Assembly: GCA_035527455.1 (NCBI GenBank)
Contig: DATLAN010000505.1
Location: 1 to 6,705 of the forward strand
From: DATLAN01 sp035527455
GTDB taxonomy: Bacteria > Planctomycetota > Planctomycetia > Pirellulales > Thermoguttaceae
Length of the DNA: 6,705 nucleotides
Direction: 5' to 3'
The notes under the pieces were generated by a model. It had not been told where the DNA came from and ran no database searches. It worked only from the letters and a program-made list of their open reading frames with translations. Position 1 is the first letter of the stretch. Each line of letters opens with the position of its first letter. The position numbers and the translations under genes were made by a program. This document shows positions 1-6,119 of this stretch, piece by piece.

Positions 1-201
1 CGCGGCGGCCCCTCCCGGCAATGGACGACCGACGGCGAATCGGTTCCCGAATCGTCCGTCTTCGTCCTGCTGGCTCTGGGCGGCGTATGCCTGCTGGCCT
101 GGGCCGCCGAAGCACGCGGCACCAAGAGGGCGGCGACCGCCACCGTCGTGAGGTTGCCCGAGCGCACGGCCCAACCGAGTGTCCGCCGCCGCGCGGCCTG
201 A
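1..201 (+). CDS. C-terminal end of a possible PEP-CTERM-like membrane or surface protein (partial)
   Basis: Frame 1 is open from the left edge to a TGA at 199-201, giving 66 residues with no start codon needed, so this is the tail of a gene that begins outside the window. Residues 15-18 read VPES, followed by a hydrophobic stretch of about 17 residues (VFVLLALGGVCLLAWAA, residues 20-36) and then a basic segment (EARGTKRA). Motif, helix and positive charges in that order resemble the PEP-CTERM sorting signal common on planctomycete exported proteins. Two points are unusual: the third motif position is S instead of P (VPESS for VPEPS), and about 30 arginine-rich residues follow the helix, whereas a normal signal ends within a few. 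An ordinary C-terminal transmembrane anchor is the alternative. The strong terminator just downstream on the same strand supports a real gene end. The main function of the protein cannot be seen. Confidence 0.55.
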   Translation, partial: RGGPSRQWTTDGESVPESSVFVLLALGGVCLLAWAAEARGTKRAATATVVRLPERTAQPSVRRRAA

Positions 202-237
202 CGATCAACGCTACGCCGACGACGCCCACGGTGATCC

Positions 238-268
238 CCCCCGCAACGCAGTGCGGGGGCGTTTTCTT
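238..268 (+). terminator. Intrinsic terminator of the upstream plus-strand gene
   Basis: A perfect 8-bp stem, CCCCCGCA (238-245) with TGCGGGGG (252-259), closes a 6-base loop and is followed by CGTTTTCTT (260-268). It sits 36 bases after the plus-strand stop codon at 199-201. A GC-rich stem with a short T-run is the classical Rho-independent layout on this strand. Confidence 0.75.
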
Positions 269-299
269 GAGAGAAGCGATCGACTCTCCACTTCAACAA

Positions 300-329
300 A
301 CGCCCCCGGATTGCACTCCGGGGGGGCGT
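300..329 (-). terminator. Hairpin terminator of the minus-strand operon
   Basis: ACGCCCCCGGA (300-310) pairs with TCCGGGGGGGCGT (317-329) around a 6-base loop, with a 2-base bulge because one arm has five C and the other seven G. Read on the minus strand it lies 19 bases past the stop codon of the oxidoreductase gene and is followed by a weak T-rich run (TTTGTTG). It faces the plus-strand terminator at 238-268, so the convergent genes are separated by two hairpins. The T-run is poor, so termination may be partial or bidirectional. Confidence 0.6.
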
Positions 330-348
330 ACTCTTTGACGCTTCCTCT

Positions 349-1686
349 TCACCACGCCTTCGTCAAACCGGGCATGGCGCACGCGTAGTAACCGTCTTTG
401 TCCGGCTGGACCGGCGGTTCGGCGTCCCAGGCCCAACTCTTCGGCATCAGGTCGAGCTGCGAGTTGATGGCCGCGTCCCAGGTGACGAGCTTGCCGGAAT
501 AGGTCGCCATGCGGCCCATGATGGCCGTCATCGTGCTGTCGACCGTCGCGTCGCACTCGTTGTAGGGCTTCCCGGCCATCAGAGCGGCGAACAGATGGTC
601 GTGTTCCACCTGGTGTCCGTCCGGGCCGCGCTGCCAGACGACGGGCTCTCGACCGTCGACCGCCAGCACGCTGCTGCCGTGTCCCTGGATGCTGGCGTAG
701 CCTTTGGTGCCGTGGGCGTGTTCCGAGAAACTGCCCCAGCAGCCGGAAATCTGCCGGCAATAACTGAACAGCTTCACGCCGTCGTCGTAGGTGAATTCCA
801 CCGCGTGGTGGTCGTAGATCTCGCCCTGGTCCTTGGCGGTGCAGACTTGCCGGCCGCCGGTGCCCTGGGCTTCGATCGGGTGGCCGCGCTGCATCCAGTT
901 GCACACGTCCAGATCGTGGATGTGCTGCTCGACGATGTGGTCGCCGCAGACCCAGTTGAAATGGTACCAGTTGCGGACCTGGTACTGCATTTCGGTCTGA
1001 TCGGGCTGCCGCGGGCGGACCCAGATCGCGCCCGTGTTGAAGTACGCCCGCATGTACTTCAAGGCCCCGATCGCCCCGTCGTGGATCCGCTTGATGATCT
1101 CGGTATGTTTTGTCTCGTGGCGGAGGTGATGCCCGACGGCGACCAACAGGCCTTTCTTCTTGGCCTCCTCGTTGGCGGCCTTGATCCGCCGCACGCCCGG
1201 GGCGTCGGTGGCCAGCGGCTTTTCCATGAACACGTGCTTGCCGGCCGCCACGGCGGCCTCGAACTGCACGGGCCGAAAGCCCGGCGGGGTGCAGAGCAGA
1301 ACCATGTCGACGCCGGCCGCAATCGCCTTCTCATGGCAGTCGAGCCCGTCGAACTTCCGCTCGTCCGGCACGTCGACCTTGTCCTTGCAGCGCGACTTGA
1401 CGGCTTCGTAGCAGCGGTCTACGCGGTCCCTGAAGGCATCGCCCATAGCCACTAGTTCGACGTTCGGCGTAGCCGTGTTGCTCAGGGCCTGGACGGCCGC
1501 CCCGGTGCCGCGCCCGCCGCAGCCGATCAGGGCGATCTTGATCACGTCGCTGCCCTGGGCATGGGCACTTCGGGCAACGCTCAAGCCGCCGGCCACGGCG
1601 GCGCCGGCTGCCGCAACGGTCGATCTCTTGAGGAAGTCGCGACGGGAAGTGTTCTTCGGGCCGCCTTGGATGCTGGGGTCGTTCAT
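349..1686 (-). CDS. Tat-exported Gfo/Idh/MocA family oxidoreductase
   Basis: The 445-residue product is a full-length NAD(P)-dependent oxidoreductase of the glucose-fructose oxidoreductase / inositol dehydrogenase / MocA family. The N-terminus has a twin-arginine signal (SRRDFLKR, residues 14-21), an Ala/Gly-rich hydrophobic stretch and a likely AHA-Q cleavage site near residue 43, so the folded, cofactor-loaded enzyme is probably sent across the membrane. The Rossmann dinucleotide loop is IGCGGRGTGA (54-63), and the family EKP motif is at 155-157 with Lys156 as the expected active-site lysine. A second family block, GDHIVEQHIHDLD (248-260), supplies the usual catalytic-region histidines. This C-terminal style matches the large planctomycete subgroup with the bacterial-type Gfo/Idh/MocA C-terminal domain. 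Substrate cannot be read from sequence; sugars, cyclitols or their derivatives are usual. The start is supported by AGGAG eight bases upstream. It follows the HzsA-related gene by 80 bp on the same strand. Confidence 0.93.
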   Translation of the reverse strand: MNDPSIQGGPKNTSRRDFLKRSTVAAAGAAVAGGLSVARSAHAQGSDVIKIALIGCGGRGTGAAVQALSNTATPNVELVAMGDAFRDRVDRCYEAVKSRCKDKVDVPDERKFDGLDCHEKAIAAGVDMVLLCTPPGFRPVQFEAAVAAGKHVFMEKPLATDAPGVRRIKAANEEAKKKGLLVAVGHHLRHETKHTEIIKRIHDGAIGALKYMRAYFNTGAIWVRPRQPDQTEMQYQVRNWYHFNWVCGDHIVEQHIHDLDVCNWMQRGHPIEAQGTGGRQVCTAKDQGEIYDHHAVEFTYDDGVKLFSYCRQISGCWGSFSEHAHGTKGYASIQGHGSSVLAVDGREPVVWQRGPDGHQVEHDHLFAALMAGKPYNECDATVDSTMTAIMGRMATYSGKLVTWDAAINSQLDLMPKSWAWDAEPPVQPDKDGYYACAMPGLTKAW

Positions 1687-1694
1687 AGTTCGTT

Positions 1695-1699
1695 CTCCT
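1695..1699 (-). promoter_or_regulatory. Ribosome binding site of the Gfo/Idh/MocA gene
   Basis: On the minus strand AGGAG lies eight bases before the ATG at 1686-1684. It supports this start, which also places the twin-arginine motif at the expected distance from the N-terminus. Confidence 0.75.
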
Positions 1700-1754
1700 G
1701 CTGAAAAAAAGCGGAAGGTTGCTGAGACCGAGGGTATTTCGGTAAGGTCGGCGA

Positions 1755-1769
1755 AGCCGCAAGCGGCTA
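1755..1769 (-). repeat. Short palindrome overlapping a stop codon (REP-like)
   Basis: AGCCGC (1755-1760) and GCGGCT (1763-1768) are perfect inverted arms around a 2-base centre. On the minus strand the element reads TAGCCGCTTGCGGCT, and its first three bases are the TAG stop codon of the HzsA-related gene (1769-1767). No T-run follows, so it is unlikely to be a terminator; it may be an mRNA processing or stability hairpin inside the operon. The TAG-CCG beginning is shared with the palindromes at 4967-5041 and just after 6117. Confidence 0.5.
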
Positions 1770-4754
1770 TTCGAGCGAGGGCTGGACGATTTCACCGGCC
1801 AATTGGGCGGGGACGTTTTCGTACGCCCCGAGGAACTCCGAGTTGCAGTCCAGCCAGAGCGTCAGCCGATGGAAATCCTCCGGGGGAAGCTTCACGCCGT
1901 AGTGTTCCTCGCCCAGGTACTTCAGCAGCTCTGACGCCCGGGCGCCGAACTTGCCGGCGATGGTCCGACTGCCGCCGTGGATGCCGGAGTTGATCGAGCC
2001 GTTGCTCACGTGGAAGTAGAAGCCGTACTTGGCGGCCAGGCTGTTGTAGGATCGGGTGAAATTGCCCGCGATCTGGCCGCTTAAGTCGATCGCCTTCTTC
2101 TCCTGATGGCAACTCGCGCAATGGCGATCCAGCACCGGCTGCACCAGGCGCGGGTAGTTGAACGGGTTCGAGCCGTCCGCGTCCGGCAGGATCGGCGACG
2201 GCCGGCGGCCCAGCGCCAGCGGAATCGTCTCCGACGTGTTCGGCGGCCGGTGCTTCCGTTCGTGACAGCCTTGGCAGGTGAGCGTTTCGCCCGGGTGGAC
2301 GTAAGTGAGCGACCGCATCGACTGGACGGCCATTCCCGTCTTGTCCAGGGCCTGGAAGTAGATCGGCTTGCCCGGCGGGGCCTCGAAGTAGGCACTGCCG
2401 TCGGCCTCGACCGGCACGGTTCCCAGCACGGCCCGGGCGTTGGTCTGGTCGGCCACGCCGATTCGCGGCTGGTTGGGTGGGGCGGTCGACTTGGGCAACA
2501 ACTGGACGATCCGCAGGTGCGTGATTTCGGTCCCCTCGGGCCACTGGAAGTCGCTGTCGTAGACGTTGGAGACCGCGATCGTCGCCGGGCGCTCGCCCCC
2601 GGCCGCCAGTATCGCCCTGGCCGTTTGCGTAGTCCGCTCGGGAATCACCGGCGGCATCAGGCGCGGCTCGAGCGGCATGGGACTCAAGCACGAAATCGAC
2701 GGGTCGCGATAGATCAACTCCCTGTTCCCGTCGCGGTCGATCCAGTAAACACCCCGATTCTTCGCGGCACCGTCGTACACGCACAAGTAGTCGTCCTCGC
2801 TCAGCGGCCAGGCCGTGGCGTAACACATGTAATTGCCGATCGGCTTGCCCTCGGATTCCGGGAACGGCACGTCGGGCGTCAGGCGCGTCAGTTGCGACAT
2901 GGCCAGATCGTCCTCGATCCGCGGGTCGATCAATACCAGCGACCCGAACGCGTTGCCGTGATGGGCCCCGGTCGTGGCCACGTACTGGTGCGAGCCGGGA
3001 ATCGCCCGAATGCTCATCTCCATCCACGGCCGGTTCTCGCGCCGCGCGGGATAGTTGCCGTGGAACGTTCGCGGGTCGCGGCCGTCGGGATAGCACGTCC
3101 AGATGTGATGGGCGATGTTCGTGTCGCGGTCGATGTAGTCCCAACGCGAGTAGACGAGCATCCCCTCGTTGTTCACGCTGGGGTGCCATTCGTGCGTTTC
3201 GTGGAAGCTGATGCCGATGATGTCGCTGCCGTCGGACTCCATGGAGAACATCGTGTAGACCGGGCAGTGCCGGCCGCAACGCAGGTAGCCGCCCCGCCGC
3301 TCCGAAATGAACACGATCCGCCCGTTGGGCAGGAAACACGGGTCGAAATCGTCGGCCGGGCCGTCGGTAAGCTGGATCAGGCCGCTGCCGTCGGCGTTGA
3401 CCTTGAAGATGTGGTGGCTGTACTGGGGCGCCCATTGATACGTGCCCGTCGCCTGACATTCGCTGTAGGCGAAGAGGATCGTTTCGCCGTCGAAGGACAC
3501 CTCGGGCGAGAGCAACGCACCGGAGTCGAGCCGCTGGCCTTGCAGCCGGCCGTTCTCCACCACGGAGTTTTCCAGCAGATCGACCAGCTTCGGGTTTTCG
3601 GAAAACGGATCCAGCAGCACGAACAGTCCGCCGCCGGGCCGGGCGTTGCAGCCGTAGTACTGGTCGCACATGTGGAACACGCCGCCCGAGTCGTGCCGCT
3701 TGATGAACAACAGCTTGTCGATACTCGCCAGCAACGGGTTGCAGAAGGCGATCCGCCGCAAGAGTTGCCGGGCATCGAAGTACAGTTCGCGCCGCACGTC
3801 GTCGGGCGTTTCGTCGGCACGCTCGAGCTGCGTCAGCCGTCGTTCGATCTTCTCCAATTCCGCCGCGGCCGGACCGAGGCGACTCGGATCGGCCGTGACC
3901 TGCAAGCGCTCGATCAGCCGCCGGCTCCGCTCGACCACGTCGCGGGTGTGGGCCGGTGAAAAACCGCCGCCTTGAAGATCGGCACGTTTTGGGTCGCCGT
4001 CGGAGACGCCTCGCACAAGACCGTCGGAAACGCCTCCCACAAGGTGATCGGGCAGCGTGCCGGGGAACGAGTATTGGCCGACGCTCTTCTGATCCGCCGG
4101 CTTGCCCAGGGCGATGTTCTTCTCGGGATCGTCCGCGGCGTAGACCTCGACCTCATCCAGAGCAAATGAGCAATTGCCGGGCACGTGCAGCCGGACGATT
4201 CGCGCCGTGACCTGTTTATCGCGGAAGTCGACCACCAGCGGCTTCTTTTCGTTCACCCCGTAGAAAGTCGAGCCGTCGTGTTGATAGACGAGTTGAAACT
4301 CCCCGCTCGGGTCGTCGGCGGTCAGAATGCGGACCTGGCGGGTGCGATCGGCCGTGCCGCGATCGGTGCGGTTGAAGACGACCACCCGATCGAGTCGATA
4401 CGTCGTGCCCAGGTCGACCTGCCACCAGGGCTCGTTTTCCTTGCTGGCGGTGTGAAAGCCCCAGCTTCCGGTCTTGATCCCGTCGCAACCGCCGGCTGCG
4501 TCCTGGGCAGTGGTCACGCCTGGGGCGTTCGACGCGGCGGGTGTCTTCGTCGGCCGTGCCTCGAGGGTCTTGGCCGGCGAGAACTCGCGATCCCTGGCGA
4601 TCCAGTCGGCTTCGACCAGCGCCCTGGTTTGCTCGCCCACGTCGATGGCAGCGGACGGTTGGGGCCGGTCGGATTCGTTTCGATTTTCGGCACGGACCGG
4701 TGCGGCTGCTGCCGACACGGTACCGACGATGACCAGAAACAACACGTATCTCAT
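1767..4754 (-). CDS. Secreted HzsA-related protein: discoidin-like domain, beta-propeller and two haem c sites
   Basis: This 995-residue protein belongs to the planctomycete family related to the alpha subunit of hydrazine synthase. Residues 1-22 are a Sec signal peptide (MRYVLFLVIV then an Ala-rich end). About 40-210 resemble an F5/8 type C (discoidin) domain, with WWQVDLG at 110-116 and a carbohydrate- or surface-binding role likely. A helical, probably coiled stretch follows (about 270-340), then NPLLASIDKLLFIKR (339-353), which opens the HzsA-like part. Repeated PD40/TolB-type blades are visible (IFKVNADGSGLIQLT at 449-463; the RCGRHCP cysteine motif at 492-498). Two CxxCH haem c motifs occur at 827-831 (CQGCH) and 879-883 (CASCH). 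A longer reading frame reaches 4922, but the signal peptide and the AAGGAG ribosome site choose the ATG at 4754. An in-frame 24-base tandem duplication lies at 3997-4044. No HzsB or HzsC gene is present here, so hydrazine synthesis is not implied; the reaction is unknown. Confidence 0.88.
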   Translation of the reverse strand: MRYVLFLVIVGTVSAAAAPVRAENRNESDRPQPSAAIDVGEQTRALVEADWIARDREFSPAKTLEARPTKTPAASNAPGVTTAQDAAGGCDGIKTGSWGFHTASKENEPWWQVDLGTTYRLDRVVVFNRTDRGTADRTRQVRILTADDPSGEFQLVYQHDGSTFYGVNEKKPLVVDFRDKQVTARIVRLHVPGNCSFALDEVEVYAADDPEKNIALGKPADQKSVGQYSFPGTLPDHLVGGVSDGLVRGVSDGDPKRADLQGGGFSPAHTRDVVERSRRLIERLQVTADPSRLGPAAAELEKIERRLTQLERADETPDDVRRELYFDARQLLRRIAFCNPLLASIDKLLFIKRHDSGGVFHMCDQYYGCNARPGGGLFVLLDPFSENPKLVDLLENSVVENGRLQGQRLDSGALLSPEVSFDGETILFAYSECQATGTYQWAPQYSHHIFKVNADGSGLIQLTDGPADDFDPCFLPNGRIVFISERRGGYLRCGRHCPVYTMFSMESDGSDIIGISFHETHEWHPSVNNEGMLVYSRWDYIDRDTNIAHHIWTCYPDGRDPRTFHGNYPARRENRPWMEMSIRAIPGSHQYVATTGAHHGNAFGSLVLIDPRIEDDLAMSQLTRLTPDVPFPESEGKPIGNYMCYATAWPLSEDDYLCVYDGAAKNRGVYWIDRDGNRELIYRDPSISCLSPMPLEPRLMPPVIPERTTQTARAILAAGGERPATIAVSNVYDSDFQWPEGTEITHLRIVQLLPKSTAPPNQPRIGVADQTNARAVLGTVPVEADGSAYFEAPPGKPIYFQALDKTGMAVQSMRSLTYVHPGETLTCQGCHERKHRPPNTSETIPLALGRRPSPILPDADGSNPFNYPRLVQPVLDRHCASCHQEKKAIDLSGQIAGNFTRSYNSLAAKYGFYFHVSNGSINSGIHGGSRTIAGKFGARASELLKYLGEEHYGVKLPPEDFHRLTLWLDCNSEFLGAYENVPAQLAGEIVQPSLE
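3997..4044 (-). repeat. 24-bp imperfect tandem duplication inside the HzsA-related gene
   Basis: Units 3997-4020 and 4021-4044 are adjacent 24-base copies differing at three positions. In the protein they give two consecutive octapeptides, LVGGVSDG and LVRGVSDG (residues 238-253), in the linker between the discoidin-like domain and the helical segment. The duplication keeps frame and lies outside recognisable domain cores, so it probably only lengthens a flexible linker. Confidence 0.75.
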
Positions 4755-4764
4755 CGCAGGCACG

Positions 4765-4770
4765 CTCCTT
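4765..4770 (-). promoter_or_regulatory. Ribosome binding site that fixes the HzsA-related start
   Basis: On the minus strand AAGGAG lies ten bases before the ATG at 4754-4752. It favours this start over the upstream in-frame codon at 4922. Starting at 4922 would add 56 residues in front of the signal peptide and would also run through the predicted promoter. Confidence 0.75.
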
Positions 4771-4814
4771 TTCCTTCGGGGCGGACGGAAGTAGCACGAC
4801 GATTCAGTGCGCCC

Positions 4815-4843
4815 ATTGTAGTCGATCGGGCCCCCGACGAAAA
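4815..4843 (-). promoter_or_regulatory. Putative sigma70-type promoter of the HzsA-related operon
   Basis: The minus strand carries a good -10 hexamer, TACAAT (4820-4815), with a weak -35 TTTTCG (4843-4838) at a 17-base spacing. Transcription would begin near 4808, leaving a leader of about 54 bases before the ATG at 4754. The -35 is poor, so an activator or a different sigma factor is possible. Confidence 0.4.
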
Positions 4844-4881
4844 GAGGGTTGACGCACTGCTCGCCTTTCTCGCGGGGGGTC

Positions 4882-4909
4882 TTGACAACGTGGGGCCATT
4901 TGTCATGTT
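4882..4909 (+). promoter_or_regulatory. Putative promoter of the DUF2235 gene
   Basis: A perfect TTGACA -35 hexamer (4882-4887) is followed after 16 bases by CATGTT (4904-4909), a weak -10 preceded by TGT, which fits an extended -10. Transcription would begin near 4916, so the leader would be about 145 bases long and would contain the complete 24-bp inverted repeat. Confidence 0.4.
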
Positions 4910-4966
4910 CAGTACCGAGCATGGTGCATGGATCTTTCGTAACCGTTCAGCCGTCGGCTCGGGTTT

Positions 4967-5041
4967 GTAGCCGGATTCGCAAGAATTCGGAACGTCTCGC
5001 GTGAAACTGGGCAACGGCCGAATTCTTGCGAATCCGGCTAC
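4967..5041. repeat. Perfect 24-bp inverted repeat in the DUF2235 leader
   Basis: The arm at 4967-4990 begins GTAGCCGGATTCGC and ends GAATTCGG. Its exact reverse complement lies at 5018-5041, and the two are separated by 27 bases. No mismatch occurs over 24 bp, and each arm also carries GAATTC. The right arm ends six bases before the GGAGG ribosome site of the DUF2235 gene, so in RNA the hairpin would sit directly upstream of the initiation region. There is no T-run, so it is not a standard terminator. It could be a REP-like extragenic element, a pair of outward-facing repeat copies, an RNA-stabilising hairpin or an operator. Confidence 0.9.
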
Positions 5042-5047
5042 CATCAC

Positions 5048-5052
5048 GGAGG
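5048..5052 (+). promoter_or_regulatory. Ribosome binding site that fixes the DUF2235 start
   Basis: GGAGG lies eight bases before the ATG at 5061. The in-frame ATG at 5055 would be only two bases away from it, and the GTG at 5001 has no such site and lies inside the inverted-repeat spacer. Starting at 5061 also puts the conserved first strand of the fold (NIVVFSDGTG) at residue 4, as is usual for the family. Confidence 0.8.
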
Positions 5053-5060
5053 AGATGAAC

Positions 5061-6119
5061 ATGTGCAAGAACATCGTGGTGTTTTCCGACGGAACGGGAC
5101 AGGAAGGCGGCGTCGGGCACAACACCAACGTCTACAAGCTCTTCAACATGGTCGAGGATCGAACGCCCGGGCAGATCGTCTTCTACGACCGGGGGCTGGG
5201 CACCGGCTGGCGGAAACTGACCGGCACCGTCGGCGGAATGGGAATCTCCAGGAATATCTGCGAATGCTACGAGTTCATCTTCGACCACTTCATGGCGGGC
5301 GACCGGATCTTCCTCTTGGGATTCAGCCGCGGCGCGACCACCGTCAGGAGCCTTTCCGGCTTCATCCACCTGTTCGGCATCCTGCCCAAGTCGCGAAAGG
5401 AGCTGATCAAGAGGGCTTACAAGATCTATGAGATTCGGGACAGGAAGAAAAGGGAAACGGCAGCGGACGAGTTCGTCAAGAAGCATCACACGATGTGGAC
5501 GCGCGTCAGGTTCCTGGGCGTCTGGGATACCGTGGCCGCGTTGGGCGTTCCGTCGAAACGTTTCAACGTTTTGCTGGACGGAATCCCCTGGTTCCGCCAC
5601 AAGTTCCACGACCTGCGTCTGAGTGCCAGCGTGGAACACGCGTACCAGGCTCTGGCCATCGACGACCAGCGGTTGACGTTTCATCCCGAACTCTGGGAAC
5701 CGGCGATTCGCCCGTATCAAACCATGAAGCAGGTATGGTTTTGCGGCATGCACACCGACGTGGGCGGGGGCTACGCCGAGCAGGGATTGTCGGACATCGC
5801 GCTGCTGTGGATGGCTCGCAAGGCGGTCGAGTGCGGCCTGAGGATCTACCCGAAGCACCCCGTCCAGGTCCACCCCGACGCCGACGGCACGATGCACGAC
5901 TCGCGCGGCGGCACGTTCTCGAGGTTCTACCGAAAGAGGGTGAGATCCTGGAACCTGAGGACCCACGGAAAGCCGACGGTTCACCAGAGCGTGTTGGAGA
6001 GAACCCTCAACGAGAAGAACGAGGAGACTCCCCCGTACGCCCCTTGGATTCTTCGGCTCGCCCCGGAAATCGAGCCGTGGGACCAGGCAGCCGACTTCAG
6101 CGCGGTGGCGCGAGGGTAG
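5061..6119 (+). CDS. DUF2235 (Tle1-like) alpha/beta-hydrolase
   Basis: The 352-residue product matches the DUF2235 family, an alpha/beta-hydrolase group that includes the catalytic domain of Tle1 type VI phospholipase effectors. Landmarks in order are the opening strand NIVVFSDGTGQ (4-14), NTNVYKL (21-27), the YDRGLGTG block (42-49), the nucleophile elbow GFSRGA (87-92) with Ser89, GVWDTVAALG (153-162) with Asp156, and WFCGMHTDVGGGY (226-238) with His231. Ser89, Asp156 and His231 are the candidate catalytic residues, judged by motif position. No signal peptide or membrane helix is visible, so a cytoplasmic enzyme is likely, acting on a lipid or another ester. It is a stand-alone domain: no VgrG, PAAR, immunity gene or other type VI part lies in the window, so an effector role is unsupported and a housekeeping or stress hydrolase is as likely. 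It has its own divergent promoter-like sequence and is flanked by palindromes on both sides. Confidence 0.92.
   Translation: MCKNIVVFSDGTGQEGGVGHNTNVYKLFNMVEDRTPGQIVFYDRGLGTGWRKLTGTVGGMGISRNICECYEFIFDHFMAGDRIFLLGFSRGATTVRSLSGFIHLFGILPKSRKELIKRAYKIYEIRDRKKRETAADEFVKKHHTMWTRVRFLGVWDTVAALGVPSKRFNVLLDGIPWFRHKFHDLRLSASVEHAYQALAIDDQRLTFHPELWEPAIRPYQTMKQVWFCGMHTDVGGGYAEQGLSDIALLWMARKAVECGLRIYPKHPVQVHPDADGTMHDSRGGTFSRFYRKRVRSWNLRTHGKPTVHQSVLERTLNEKNEETPPYAPWILRLAPEIEPWDQAADFSAVARG

Larger units (their letters stand above)
4755..5060. other. Divergent intergenic control region
   Basis: These 306 bases separate the minus-strand HzsA-related operon from the plus-strand DUF2235 gene. They hold a promoter-like sequence on each strand (about 4815-4843 and 4882-4909), a ribosome binding site at each end and the 24-bp inverted repeat at 4967-5041. 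Open frames crossing the region have no recognisable content and are not called as genes. Confidence 0.7.

Noticed and set aside
595..1455. 286-codon plus-strand open frame opposite the Gfo/Idh/MocA gene
   Set aside because: Val/Ala/Asp-rich shadow without motifs; the minus strand encodes a complete oxidoreductase.
1792..3669. 625-codon minus-strand open frame overlapping the HzsA-related gene in another frame
   Set aside because: Arg/Pro/Ala-rich composition without any motif; the overlapping frame encodes clear propeller and haem motifs.
2106..3959. 617-codon open frame on the plus strand opposite the HzsA-related gene
   Set aside because: It is an antisense shadow of a GC-rich gene: biased composition (Arg, Val, His, Gly), no recognisable domain or signal, and no ribosome site.
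1767..4754. Evidence of an anammox hydrazine synthase locus
   Set aside because: Only the HzsA-like part is present. HzsB, HzsC and hydrazine dehydrogenase genes are not seen, and the family is widespread in planctomycetes that do not perform anammox.
4755..4922. 56-residue N-terminal extension of the HzsA-related protein
   Set aside because: It would bury the signal peptide, has no good ribosome site and crosses the TACAAT promoter element.
4967..5041. Inverted repeat as terminal repeats of an insertion sequence
   Set aside because: Only 27 bases separate the arms and no transposase lies between or beside them.
5001..5060. Upstream GTG start at 5001 for the DUF2235 gene
   Set aside because: It lies within the spacer of the inverted repeat and has no ribosome site, while ATG 5061 has GGAGG at ideal spacing.
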